Positions 35,026-43,133 of a stretch of DNA of 64,000 nucleotides are shown here, piece by piece (position 1 is the stretch's first letter; each line of letters begins with the position of its first letter). Origin of the DNA: Neobacillus sp. WH10 (GTDB lineage Bacteria; Bacillota; Bacilli; Bacillales; Cytobacillaceae); assembly GCF_030123405.1 (NCBI RefSeq), contig NZ_CP126110.1:3038001-3102000 (forward strand). The letters are read 5' to 3'. Under the pieces are notes generated by a model. It was not told the origin of the DNA. It made no database searches and saw only the letters and a list, made by a program, of their open reading frames with translations. The position numbers and the translations under genes were made by a program.

Positions 35026-36027
35026 CTAATTCCCTTTTACGATCAGGCTTTGATATGCTGCAGATGTTCTCACTTCAACTGTTAATTTTCCTTTGCCGTA
35101 AATCGTTTTAATGATAAACGGTACACCGGTAGTATTTTGAAAGCGAAAGTCAGGACCGCCGAATGAAACGGTCGCATCCCGCCCTGCCGGAACATATCCG
35201 ACAGACAAGGAATGGTGATGCTTTTCGACATAACTTACACCTACTTGATCAACCGCATTAAACAACGTGGAAGATGTCTGACATATACCACCGCCTATTC
35301 CATCAACCAATTGCTTATTTACGATCTCCTTAGCTGGTTGATACCCATGTACAGCGTCACTTGGGCCAACAGTTGTATTAAAGGAAAAAATATCTTGAGT
35401 CCCAACTATAATATTATCAATGGCTTGCGCCGATAGCTCAATATTTTTCGATCGGCCTGCCACACTGCTATTAAAGTAAGTCGTAAAGGAAGCAAGCACT
35501 ACTTCATTTAAATGGGCAACATCTTCAGGCTTATAGCCGCTTTCAGTCATAGATAGCGGGAGCTCTACATCACCGCCTATGATGGAAGCCATCATCACTC
35601 TTTCCACTAATTCTTTTTCATCTAAAATAATCTGCGGCTTTCCTTTAATAATTTGACCATTTGCATCAACCTTATCAAGAACCATCCGTTGATCATATCC
35701 GATCACAGTTTCTGTTCCTCTAGCTATATCCTTCGCCCACTTTTCCATTTCCTTTTTATATGCTTCTGGATTAGTCTCAAATCCCAAATCTAACGGTAAA
35801 AAGGTTTTTAATATGGTTTTCGTATTTGGGTCGATGACATTTACTACAATTGGCTTTTGTTCTTCTACCTTTTGTGGTTCTTCTCGCGACTTTTGATTCG
35901 GCTTCTTTTGTGGGCTGGTAACCTTTCCTTCTTGAGAGGTTTCCTTTGCCGTTTTTTCTGTACACCCCGTCAGTCCTATTAAACTACTCGCTAATAATAT
36001 TGAAATTGCCCATGTCCGATTAGCCAT
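35026..36027 (-). CDS. VanW-family lipoprotein
   Basis: A protein of about 333 residues. It starts with a short lipoprotein signal peptide ending in the lipobox LTGC at about residues 19-22, then a Lys/Glu/Gln-rich linker. A YoaR-like region follows at about 60-200. The VanW domain comes next, with DIFSFNTTVGP, GGGICQTSSTLFNA and GYVPAGRDATVSFGGPDF. VanW proteins occur in envelope and vancomycin-resistance contexts; their biochemical role is not settled. ATG 36027 is chosen because it places the hydrophobic core correctly; an upstream ATG (36105) is in frame but would bury the signal. GAGGAG lies about 12 bases upstream, which is longer than usual. Confidence 0.85.
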   Translation of the reverse strand: MANRTWAISILLASSLIGLTGCTEKTAKETSQEGKVTSPQKKPNQKSREEPQKVEEQKPIVVNVIDPNTKTILKTFLPLDLGFETNPEAYKKEMEKWAKDIARGTETVIGYDQRMVLDKVDANGQIIKGKPQIILDEKELVERVMMASIIGGDVELPLSMTESGYKPEDVAHLNEVVLASFTTYFNSSVAGRSKNIELSAQAIDNIIVGTQDIFSFNTTVGPSDAVHGYQPAKEIVNKQLVDGIGGGICQTSSTLFNAVDQVGVSYVEKHHHSLSVGYVPAGRDATVSFGGPDFRFQNTTGVPFIIKTIYGKGKLTVEVRTSAAYQSLIVKGN

Positions 36028-36183
36028 TTCCCTTAACTTCTCCTCTTTCCTCTTCTCTTTGATGTTAGACGAAAAAACTGTGGTTACTTGTGGAATTATT
36101 CCCATTCACCCATTTTATTCCTTGAAGCATGTCAATATTACCGAGCGATTACCATAATTAATGAAAAGTTTCGGAGTTAAGAG

Positions 36184-36223
36184 TAAAAAAAAGCAGCAGA
36201 GGAACATGCGTTCCACTACTGCT
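36184..36223 (-). terminator. Terminator of the FNT transporter gene
   Basis: AGCAGCAGAGGAAC pairs with GTTCCACTACTGCT (two mismatches) with a T8 run on the minus strand. Confidence 0.85.
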
Positions 36224-36247
36224 GACATTTCATTATTAAAAATAATA

Positions 36248-37066
36248 TTATCCCGCTTTTTCTATTGATTGGATGACCTTTGAATCAGAATATGGCGGTT
36301 CATTTTTCCTATACGCGTACCAATAAGCCATCGCAATAAATATGGTTCCGCCTACGGCATTTCCTAGAAAGACCGGGATGAAATTATGCAAATATTCAAT
36401 CCAAGTAAAATGGCCTGCAAAAATTGCTGCCGGAATGACAAACATATTCGCGACTACGTGTTGAAATCCGATCGCAACGAATGTCATTGTTGGAAACCAA
36501 ATACCAGCAATTTTTCCGCCCATATCATTCGCACCGTATGAAAGCCATACGGCCGCCGCAACCAGCCAATTACAGCCAATCCCAGAAATAAAGGCTTGCA
36601 AAAAGGATGCATCAAGTTTATGCTCTGCAACACTAATTGTCTTTGCAAGGTATGGGCCCGTTTCCGTAAGTCCAACAAGATGACCGAAAAAGTAGGCAAC
36701 AAAAATTGCACCGACAAAGTTACTGACCGTAACGAGAAACCAATTATACAGTACGCGATTGGTGCTGACCTTTTTCGCCATCCTTGCAAGCGGCACTGCC
36801 ATCATATTACCTGTTAATAGTTCTCCACCCGCAAGTAAGGTAAGAATAAGTCCGATTGGAAAAACAGATGCGCCGATCAAACTGCTTAACCCCTCTAAAC
36901 TTGGTGATAGCGTTGCCGTTACACGAATGAATAACAAATATCCTAATGCAATAAATGCACCTGCCTCAAAACCTAAAATCATCGTTTGGACAGGAGAATA
37001 TTTTGTTTTCTTTTTTCCATTTTCTATCGTAATTTCTAATATTTTTTCCGGTTTACTGAATCCCAT
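36248..37066 (-). CDS. Formate/nitrite transporter (FNT) family channel
   Basis: A 272-residue protein with six membrane helices of the FNT fold. AGGELLTGNMM is in the second helix region and GIGCNWLVAAAVWLS in the fourth. A pore histidine is expected from GFQHVVANMF (NirC/FocA pattern). FNT channels move formate, nitrite or hydrosulfide with protons. Substrate cannot be told from sequence; formate and nitrite are equally possible. AAGGAGA lies 7 bases before the ATG. An FNR/Crp-like half-palindrome lies 42-57 bases upstream, which would fit expression under low oxygen. It is monocistronic. Confidence 0.9.
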   Translation of the reverse strand: MGFSKPEKILEITIENGKKKTKYSPVQTMILGFEAGAFIALGYLLFIRVTATLSPSLEGLSSLIGASVFPIGLILTLLAGGELLTGNMMAVPLARMAKKVSTNRVLYNWFLVTVSNFVGAIFVAYFFGHLVGLTETGPYLAKTISVAEHKLDASFLQAFISGIGCNWLVAAAVWLSYGANDMGGKIAGIWFPTMTFVAIGFQHVVANMFVIPAAIFAGHFTWIEYLHNFIPVFLGNAVGGTIFIAMAYWYAYRKNEPPYSDSKVIQSIEKAG

Positions 37067-37449
37067 AAGATGTTCTCCTTTTTACAAAACTTTTCTCTTT
37101 TTATGTTTGTGAAGTTTTTAACATAGTCTATTTTATAACAATTCCTCTCACATTCAAGTGAACATTTTATAACTTTTTCATGATTATATGGAATGGTAAT
37201 AATTACTATTAAAACTCCTTTTGACTGTTTTCACGAAGAATTTTCGACAAAAATCTACATAACCAGAGAAACTTCCAAGGTTCCCGTAACAAAGTATGGT
37301 ATAATATATAGGTGTTATACTGATTAAAGTAAAAATCAAATAAATCATTATTATCAGTACAAATTGTTCAATTCTTTTTCATTACCAATTCAATGTAACT
37401 GTCCATAGACTAGGTTTGCGATAAATTAATTGTAGAAAAGGTGTTATGT
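37067..37449. other. Divergent promoter region between the FNT gene and a 141-aa gene
   Basis: 383 bases, AT-rich. Contains the FNR/Crp-like site (37108-37123) on the FNT side. A TATAAT (37300-37305) sits inside the imperfect palindrome GTATAA...GTTATAC (37299-37320) on the other side. No gene seen. Confidence 0.5.
37108..37123. promoter_or_regulatory. Possible FNR/Crp-type site upstream of the FNT gene
   Basis: TGTGAAGTTTTTAACA matches TGTGA-N6-TCACA at 9 of 10 fixed positions. It ends 42 bases before the FNT start codon. Confidence 0.4.
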
Positions 37450-37875
37450 ATGGAAAATTCAATTGAAACAGTTTATTTCTTAGAGAATCCAGAGAAAAAG
37501 ATCATTAAATTTGCAACTGGCACACAGCTGCGCTATGAGGATGTCATTAAAGAAGTTTTTGGCGTGGCATGTATCCATGATTTACACATGATGATTCAGT
37601 TTAACAAGAGTTTTCAAACGAGCATTTGCAAGAGTTATGGAATCAATGAAAACAAGATCACCCTAGATAAAATAATTCGCGTAGCCTCGAAAGCAGACAT
37701 GCTTCAATTAAAAAAACAATTGATCGAGCAGCAAAAAGATAACATGAATGATCTAAAACTCGAAGAGGAATCCCCTCTTCAACGCCCTTTTGATTCCATA
37801 ATTAAACTCAAAGAAGGCATATATCAATGGGATGACACCAATTTCTCCTACAACGCTGTTACTAATGGTGCCTGA
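37450..37875 (+). CDS. Protein of unknown function, 141 aa, ending in a dispersed repeat
   Basis: A soluble protein with a beta-rich N-terminus (ETVYFLENPEKKIIKFATGTQ), then helical segments including LDKIIRVASKADMLQLKKQL in part. The ATG at 37450 has AAAAGGTG six bases upstream, so the GTG three codons earlier is not needed. The last codons and the TGA stop are formed by a GGTGCCTGACACC repeat, so the original C-terminus may have been altered. No family recognised. Confidence 0.65.
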   Translation: MENSIETVYFLENPEKKIIKFATGTQLRYEDVIKEVFGVACIHDLHMMIQFNKSFQTSICKSYGINENKITLDKIIRVASKADMLQLKKQLIEQQKDNMNDLKLEEESPLQRPFDSIIKLKEGIYQWDDTNFSYNAVTNGA

Positions 37876-37879
37876 CACC
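37867..37879. repeat. Short dispersed repeat GGTGCCTGACACC, supplying a stop codon
   Basis: Identical to the copy at 17916. The TGA at 37873-37875 within it ends the preceding gene. Confidence 0.85.
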
Positions 37880-37932
37880 CTTTCTATTATTACGATAGTT
37901 ATTATGTTTTGGATAATAGGAAAGGTGCAGTT

Positions 37933-37963
37933 GGGCGAAACCAAAACGGATTCGCCCTTTTAT
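37933..37963 (+). terminator. Terminator after the 141-aa gene
   Basis: GGGCGAA (37933-37939) pairs with TTCGCCC (37951-37957), followed by TTTT. Confidence 0.8.
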
Positions 37964-38023
37964 AATACCTGTTTGCCGCAACAAGCACTGATATCAGCTT
38001 AAAAGTTGTGTTCTTCTGTGAGT

Positions 38024-38869
38024 TTACTTTTTTCTTTTACTGCAAAATCCGCCTTTGTCCCAAAATCCCTTTTCAGAGCAGCCAATACAAGAAAATCCTG
38101 CAGAAATGCAGCGGTCGTAACCAAGCGATTCACAAGCATTAAAAGCCGTTGGCCCCTTACAGCCTATTTTAAATAAACAATACCCCTTTCTTGCTCCCTC
38201 ATCATCATAAGACTGGGCAAATAATTTTTGATCAAATAAGGGTTTACGGTGGCATGTCATATGAACGGTAGTCTGATAGAAAACTTTTGGCCGGAGCTTT
38301 TTATCGAGCTCTGGCAGTTCCCCATGAAAATGCACATGCAACAGTGTTCCAATAATGACCTCTGGAATTGGCGGGCAGCCGGGGACAAGTGCGACTGGCA
38401 CATCCTCCGGAATGATTGCCCTGATATCAACGGCATTCGTTGGATTTAGACCTGCAGCTGGAATTCCCCCCCATGCTGAGCAGCTTCCAAAAGCAATAAC
38501 TGCCTTTGCATGTTTTGCTGCATGAATAATCTCTTCTCTTACTGATTTTCCAGCTATCAAAAGAAATTCATCGCTTCCGGGAATACTGCCTTCAACCGCA
38601 AGGACATATTCACCTTTATATTTTTCAAAAATAGATTCTTTATGTGCTTCTATTTGGTCGCCGCTTGCTGCGGAGAGAAGTTCACTGTATTCCAATGAAA
38701 TAAAATTCAAGATCGTGTCCAATGTACTTGGTTCAAAGGACCGAATAAAAGCTTCCTTACAACCAGTACAATCTAAAGCACTAATCCAAATGACAGGAAG
38801 TCGGTTATCCGTTTCTATTAACATCTCTTCTGTTACGTTAATTGCCTCTAACCAATTATACTGTGCCAT
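38024..38869 (-). CDS. [NiFe]-hydrogenase small subunit, without an adjacent large subunit
   Basis: A 281-residue electron-transfer subunit. The proximal cluster ligands are C34 and C37 (LDCTGC), C130 (GSCSAWGG) and C165 (PGCPP). Further ligands for the other clusters lie at C206, C231, C237, C246, C261 and C264, with H203 as a candidate distal ligand. Unlike exported hydrogenases, it has no Tat signal. I start at ATG 38869, nine bases after GAAGGAG; an upstream ATG lacks a ribosome site. No NiFe large subunit, maturation endopeptidase or Hyp gene lies nearby. It may be an orphan working with a distant partner, or a reused Fe-S protein. Confidence 0.85.
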   Translation of the reverse strand: MAQYNWLEAINVTEEMLIETDNRLPVIWISALDCTGCKEAFIRSFEPSTLDTILNFISLEYSELLSAASGDQIEAHKESIFEKYKGEYVLAVEGSIPGSDEFLLIAGKSVREEIIHAAKHAKAVIAFGSCSAWGGIPAAGLNPTNAVDIRAIIPEDVPVALVPGCPPIPEVIIGTLLHVHFHGELPELDKKLRPKVFYQTTVHMTCHRKPLFDQKLFAQSYDDEGARKGYCLFKIGCKGPTAFNACESLGYDRCISAGFSCIGCSEKGFWDKGGFCSKRKK

Positions 38870-38910
38870 ATTATCATACTCCTTCAACCCTGATTTTCGT
38901 ATCTGATTGT

Positions 38911-38926
38911 TCAATATTTCACAAAA
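38911..38926 (-). promoter_or_regulatory. Possible FNR/Crp-type site upstream of the hydrogenase-like gene
   Basis: On the minus strand TGTGAAATATTGAACA matches TGTGANNTANNTCACA except at two positions. It ends 42 bases before the start codon, the same distance as at the FNT gene. Confidence 0.35.
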
Positions 38927-39004
38927 TGACATTTAATTCAAAACATAGATATGTAGCTATAGTTCAAGTGTATTGCTAAATGAAAGCAATTGTCCATTTG
39001 ATTT

Positions 39005-39018
39005 GAAAACGTTTAAAA
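39005..39018. promoter_or_regulatory. Candidate cre (CcpA) site between the hydrogenase-like and PRODH genes
   Basis: TGAAAACGTTTAAA differs from cre consensus at one position. It is 136 bases upstream of the hydrogenase-like gene. Confidence 0.3.
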
Positions 39019-39110
39019 AATGTTCTTTAAAATATAAACAGTTTGTAAATACAGAAAACAAAGATTAAGGAACAATTTTTAGTAAAAAATCTCCAAATCA
39101 TAGCCTAGGT

Positions 39111-39142
39111 TATAAAAAAACTACCCACACATGCGGGTAGTC
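39111..39142 (-). terminator. Terminator of the proline dehydrogenase gene
   Basis: ACTACCC (39120-39126) pairs with GGGTAGT (39135-39141), followed on the minus strand by T7. Confidence 0.85.
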
Positions 39143-39168
39143 TTTATAACAGTAGCACACCATTTAAA

Positions 39169-40158
39169 CTATTTTCGTTTTTTCTTTTTATCCTTAGACG
39201 TTGTCATTCTTCCTAATAAAAATGCCCCTGCAGCTACACCAATGATAGTGTTGGTTTTTTTGTTAAAAACTTGCTTGGCTACAAGATTTAAATTTTGCGG
39301 TCTTTCTGCCAATCGTCTCATGAAATATCCGTACCAGTCATTTCCAAAAGGAACATACGTACAGAAGTTATAGCCTTCACTTGCTAGTTTTAACTGCATT
39401 TCTTTTCTAAAACCATAAAGCATTTGGAATTCGTATTTATCTTTAGAAATATTATTCCGTTTAACAAAATCCTTTACATGATTAATAATTCTATGGTCAT
39501 GTGTAGCAATAGATGTAAACTTTCCGTTTAACAGATGCCATTCAATCAGCTTAATAAAATTAGCATCGATATCTTTCTTGTCTTGATAAGCAATTTTCTC
39601 AGACTCTTTATATGCACCTTTAACTAGACGAATCCGATAGTTTTTATATTTTTCAACATATTCTAGTGCTTCATGGAAATATGCCTGAATAACGGTCCCG
39701 ACATTATCGTAATCAAACGATAGGTCGTCCAATAAATTAAATGTAAGCTCTAAATGCTTGAAGTCTTCCATATCAATATTGACAAACATATCATATTGGC
39801 TTGCTTTATCAACGATCTCTCTTACATTGTTCAAACAAAAAGTATAATCGATATCCAATCCCACTTGAGTCGGTTTTAATGAAATGTGGGCATCCACTTT
39901 ATTTTCATGGATTGACTCAATGACCTGTAGAATCTGTTCTTTCGCCGTAGTTGCCTCTTCTTCTTTAAAAACGAATTCACCTAAGTTATCGACAGTACAA
40001 GAAATTCCCTGGGCGTTCAGTTCTTTAATACTTTTGATTACTTCTGGAATATTGGTCCCAGCAACGACGCTTTGCGCCCCCATTTTTAAACCATATTTTT
40101 TAGCTGCACTATTAAGAAATTGGTTTTGGGATAAGCCCATAAATAGATCCTTCAACAT
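39169..40158 (-). CDS. Proline dehydrogenase
   Basis: A 329-residue FAD-dependent monofunctional PRODH that oxidises proline to pyrroline-5-carboxylate. The barrel has KPTQVGLDIDY, VNIDMEDFKHL, RLVKGAYKESEKIAY, ATHDHRIINHV, FQMLYGFRKE and VPFGNDWYGYFMRRLAERPQN, written in parts and covering the usual FAD and substrate residues. The C-terminus adds a hydrophobic stretch and a Lys/Arg tail, which may be a membrane contact. ATG 40158 has AAGGAG 10 bases upstream; the frame runs 18 codons further with no ribosome site. No P5C dehydrogenase gene is adjacent, so the second step is encoded elsewhere. Confidence 0.92.
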   Translation of the reverse strand: MLKDLFMGLSQNQFLNSAAKKYGLKMGAQSVVAGTNIPEVIKSIKELNAQGISCTVDNLGEFVFKEEEATTAKEQILQVIESIHENKVDAHISLKPTQVGLDIDYTFCLNNVREIVDKASQYDMFVNIDMEDFKHLELTFNLLDDLSFDYDNVGTVIQAYFHEALEYVEKYKNYRIRLVKGAYKESEKIAYQDKKDIDANFIKLIEWHLLNGKFTSIATHDHRIINHVKDFVKRNNISKDKYEFQMLYGFRKEMQLKLASEGYNFCTYVPFGNDWYGYFMRRLAERPQNLNLVAKQVFNKKTNTIIGVAAGAFLLGRMTTSKDKKKKRK

Positions 40159-40326
40159 AAGCGATTTACTCCTTGCTGTTGTTTTTATAACCATTATAGC
40201 ATACGCTTTCAATAATATTTATTTTGAGAATTTTCGGAAATAAAACGCCTTACACCCTAGAAAAATTATTTTTCTCCATGGCAATTAAGCAGGTATTATC
40301 AACTCCTTAATCATTTCCATTTTTAT

Positions 40327-40367
40327 AAAAACGAGCCCACTTCCTTAATAAGAAATGGACTCGTTTT
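40327..40367. terminator. Bidirectional hairpin downstream of the MFS gene
   Basis: AAAACGAG and CCA pair with TGG and CTCGTTTT across a loop, with T runs on both sides; it lies 84 bases beyond the MFS stop codon. Confidence 0.75.
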
Positions 40368-40388
40368 CATAATGTAAATATTAGAAAT

Positions 40389-40401
40389 GGTGTCAGGCAC
40401 C
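40389..40401. repeat. Short dispersed repeat, reverse orientation (GGTGTCAGGCACC)
   Basis: Reverse complement of the copies at 17916 and 37867, here in the gap between the MFS and PRODH genes. Confidence 0.8.
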
Positions 40402-40450
40402 AATGGAAGGACAAGGAGGCAATAAATGAAGCTCATTAATGAGATAACCC

Positions 40451-41992
40451 TTAGTTCTCAGCCAATTTTTTAGCGATTTTATTATCGGCAGCTTTAGTAG
40501 TACTTCCTCCTTTTAGTTCATCCCCAGCTTGTTTAACGCGTTTGATAAAGAACGAAAGTACTAAAGCCACGGCAGCAATAAATGAAGCTATTAGGAAGGA
40601 GTAATTAATTCCATTTAATGTTGCTTGCATCATAACATGCTGCTTCATTTCCGCAAGTGCTGCTGGAGTGGGCTTTCCAGTCAAATGTTTCATAGCTTCT
40701 TGACCTAGTTCTACCGCCTGCGATTTTGCACGATTTGACATGATGGTTACCATTAATGCAGTACCAATAGCTCCGGCTACCTGGTTTAATGTATTGTTCA
40801 TGGCCGTACCATGCGGGTAGAATCGTTTAGGCAATTGATTTAAACCATTTGTCGAAACGGGCATCATAACCATTGACATCCCCAATGAACGGATTGAGTA
40901 TAAAATGATTAGTTGCATATACGTAGTTTGAAGTGTTAATTTACTAAAGCCATATGTCGTCACCATGATAATAGCTAAACCAATGACAGCAAGAATCCGA
41001 CCGCCAATTTTATCAAATAGCTTCCCTGTAATTGGTGACATGAACGCCATTAAAATCGCCCCAGGCATCAGCAATAGCCCTGCATCCATTGGCGATATGC
41101 CGCGAAGGTTTTGAACATAAATGGGAAGTAGCAGCATCCCACTAAACAATGCCATGTTTACAACCATGGAGATGACAGATGATAAGGCAAACATTGGGTA
41201 TTTATAAATCCTGAAATTTAATAACGGCTCTTCTAGCTTTAACTGACGTAAAATAAACACTATTAAAGAAATAGCACCAATAATAATTGTTCCGTATACT
41301 TGTGGACTGTCCCAACCCTTACTACCTGCAGAACTAAAACCATATAAAATACCGCCAAAACCAATACTTGATAAGAGAAGCGATAAGAAATCAAGGCTTA
41401 GATCAACTTTTTCTTTTTTGTCTTTTAATAAGAAAATACCAAGTAATAAGACGACAATGGCAATTGGTGTTATAAAGTGGAAAAGCATTCTCCAGTCATA
41501 ATGTTCAATAATCCAGCCGGATAATGTAGGGCCAATTGCTGGAGCAAACATTAAAATTAGGCCAAAAACCCCCATTGCTGTCCCTCTTTTTTCTATCGGA
41601 AAGCTAACTAACATGACATTCATTAATAGTGGCATTAAAATAGCTGAGCCGGCAGCCTGCAGCATTCGCCCTGCTAATAGAAGAGGAAAGACATGGGCAA
41701 ATCCAGCAAGAATTGTCCCTGCTGAAAATAAAGCCATAGCGGCTAAGAAAATATGCCGAACAGAAAATTTTTGAATTAAGAACGCGCTTATAGGGATCAA
41801 AATCCCATTAACTAACATAAAACCTGTGGTCAACCACTGTACGGTTGATGCTTCAACATTTAAGTCCTTCATAATTGAAGGTAGCGCAATGTTTAATAAC
41901 GTGTTGTTTAAAAATGAAATAAAAGCTCCGATCATCAATACCGCAATAATCCCGTACGGCGGACGATCGTGCTTTTTTATGGTTTGATCCAT
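40451..41992 (-). CDS. DHA2-family (EmrB/QacA type) MFS drug efflux transporter
   Basis: A 513-residue membrane protein with about 14 hydrophobic helices. DHA2-type motifs are visible: LNIALPSIMKDL in helix 1, WLTTGFMLVNGILIPISAFL (partial), GRMLQAAGSAILMPLLMN in parts, and GPTLSGWIIEHYDWRMLFH in parts (motif C). It exports lipophilic drugs or cations using the proton gradient. AAAGGGGG precedes the ATG. It is divergent from the TetR gene at 42179, the usual arrangement of an efflux pump and its repressor. The inducer is unknown. Confidence 0.92.
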   Translation of the reverse strand: MDQTIKKHDRPPYGIIAVLMIGAFISFLNNTLLNIALPSIMKDLNVEASTVQWLTTGFMLVNGILIPISAFLIQKFSVRHIFLAAMALFSAGTILAGFAHVFPLLLAGRMLQAAGSAILMPLLMNVMLVSFPIEKRGTAMGVFGLILMFAPAIGPTLSGWIIEHYDWRMLFHFITPIAIVVLLLGIFLLKDKKEKVDLSLDFLSLLLSSIGFGGILYGFSSAGSKGWDSPQVYGTIIIGAISLIVFILRQLKLEEPLLNFRIYKYPMFALSSVISMVVNMALFSGMLLLPIYVQNLRGISPMDAGLLLMPGAILMAFMSPITGKLFDKIGGRILAVIGLAIIMVTTYGFSKLTLQTTYMQLIILYSIRSLGMSMVMMPVSTNGLNQLPKRFYPHGTAMNNTLNQVAGAIGTALMVTIMSNRAKSQAVELGQEAMKHLTGKPTPAALAEMKQHVMMQATLNGINYSFLIASFIAAVALVLSFFIKRVKQAGDELKGGSTTKAADNKIAKKLAEN

Positions 41993-42095
41993 AATTATTC
42001 CCCCTTTAACGTATGGCTCAAACTTAACCTCTAAATTTGAATAAATTATATCTTATACCATCGGTTCAAATTTTGCAACGAAAAAATTCCTGTTA

Positions 42096-42134
42096 TTTAA
42101 TAGGTTTGTATCCTATTTAAAAATAAGGTACTAT
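42096..42134 (+). promoter_or_regulatory. Promoter and candidate operator of TetR copy 2
   Basis: TTGTAT (42106-42111), 17-base spacer, TACTAT (42129-42134). AATAGG...CCTATT with a 7-base spacer covers the -35. A second GTAC(10)GTAC inverted repeat lies downstream. Confidence 0.5.
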
Positions 42135-42178
42135 TATTTTTGTACAGTCAGTCTAAACCATAGATTAAGGGTGATCAA

Positions 42179-43081
42179 ATGAATGACAGGAAAGAGCATG
42201 TAATTGATGCGGCCCGTCAATTATTTATTGACAAAGGATTTCAAGCCACGTCTATACAGGATATTTTAAATTACAGCGGAATCTCTAAAGGAACATTTTA
42301 TAACTATTTTTCATCTAAAAACGAATTATTAATCGCTCTATTTAAAACAATCCATAAGGAACTAGATTATGAACGAAATGAATTACTCATTGGGGAAGAT
42401 CCTGCTAACATTGATATCTTCATCAAACAAGTGGAAATGCAATTGAAAAATAATAAGTCAAATAAATTATTATTTCTTTATGAAGAGGCACTCGTTTCTA
42501 ATGATAAGGAGCTAAAACAATTTTTTAGAGAAGGACATTTAAGGAATATCCAATGGGTATACAAACGATTCCTTGATATCTTCGGCGATAGTAAAAAGCC
42601 CTATTTGTTAGATTGCGCCATCATATTTTTAGGAATATTACACCACAACCTAAAATTTTCGGGAATGACAAATGAGTCAACTACTAGAAGTCTTGAAAAA
42701 ATAGTTCGATATAGTATGGACCGTACAGTGAAGATCGTGGATGATGTGTCAGAAGCAGGTGAACAATTAGTTTACCCAGAGGTTTTAGAGCAGTGGCTGC
42801 CTCATTGTCAAAATAGCAACCAATTTTTTCAACAAGAACTTTACCATACCATACTTTTGTTAAAAAAGGCTATCATCCCAAACACTGAAAAGAACAAATA
42901 CATGGAGTTACTTGACTTTATTCATGATGAATTATTAAACAACAAGAAGCCGCGAAAATTTATTGTCGAAAGTGCCCTTTCATCAATAAATGGGAACATA
43001 AACATCTATAAAACAAAGGATTTTCAAAAACTAAATCAACTGGTTGTGTCTTTTTTTGAGCAACAAGAAGACAAAAGCTAA
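42179..43081 (+). CDS. TetR/AcrR-family regulator (copy 2), likely repressor of the adjacent MFS pump
   Basis: A 300-residue regulator. The DNA-binding domain at residues 1-50 (ARQLFIDKGFQATSIQDIL, then SGISKGTFYNYFSSKNELL, shown in part) is nearly identical to copy 1 at 29544, and the two share the same unusual long C-terminal region (ending near IVESALSSINGN). Upstream is a divergent DHA2 pump, so it very likely represses that pump and itself. The high identity of the recognition helices suggests overlapping operators. A terminator follows. Confidence 0.9.
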   Translation: MNDRKEHVIDAARQLFIDKGFQATSIQDILNYSGISKGTFYNYFSSKNELLIALFKTIHKELDYERNELLIGEDPANIDIFIKQVEMQLKNNKSNKLLFLYEEALVSNDKELKQFFREGHLRNIQWVYKRFLDIFGDSKKPYLLDCAIIFLGILHHNLKFSGMTNESTTRSLEKIVRYSMDRTVKIVDDVSEAGEQLVYPEVLEQWLPHCQNSNQFFQQELYHTILLLKKAIIPNTEKNKYMELLDFIHDELLNNKKPRKFIVESALSSINGNINIYKTKDFQKLNQLVVSFFEQQEDKS

Positions 43082-43115
43082 CCCCAAATCCTATCGTGAT
43101 TTGGGGTTATTATTA
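43080..43115. terminator. Bidirectional terminator between TetR copy 2 and ftsZ
   Basis: AACCCCAAATC pairs with GATTTGGGGTT, followed by ATTATT; the minus-strand side serves ftsZ. Confidence 0.85.
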
Positions 43116-43133
43116 TTTCATTTTTGAAAAATC

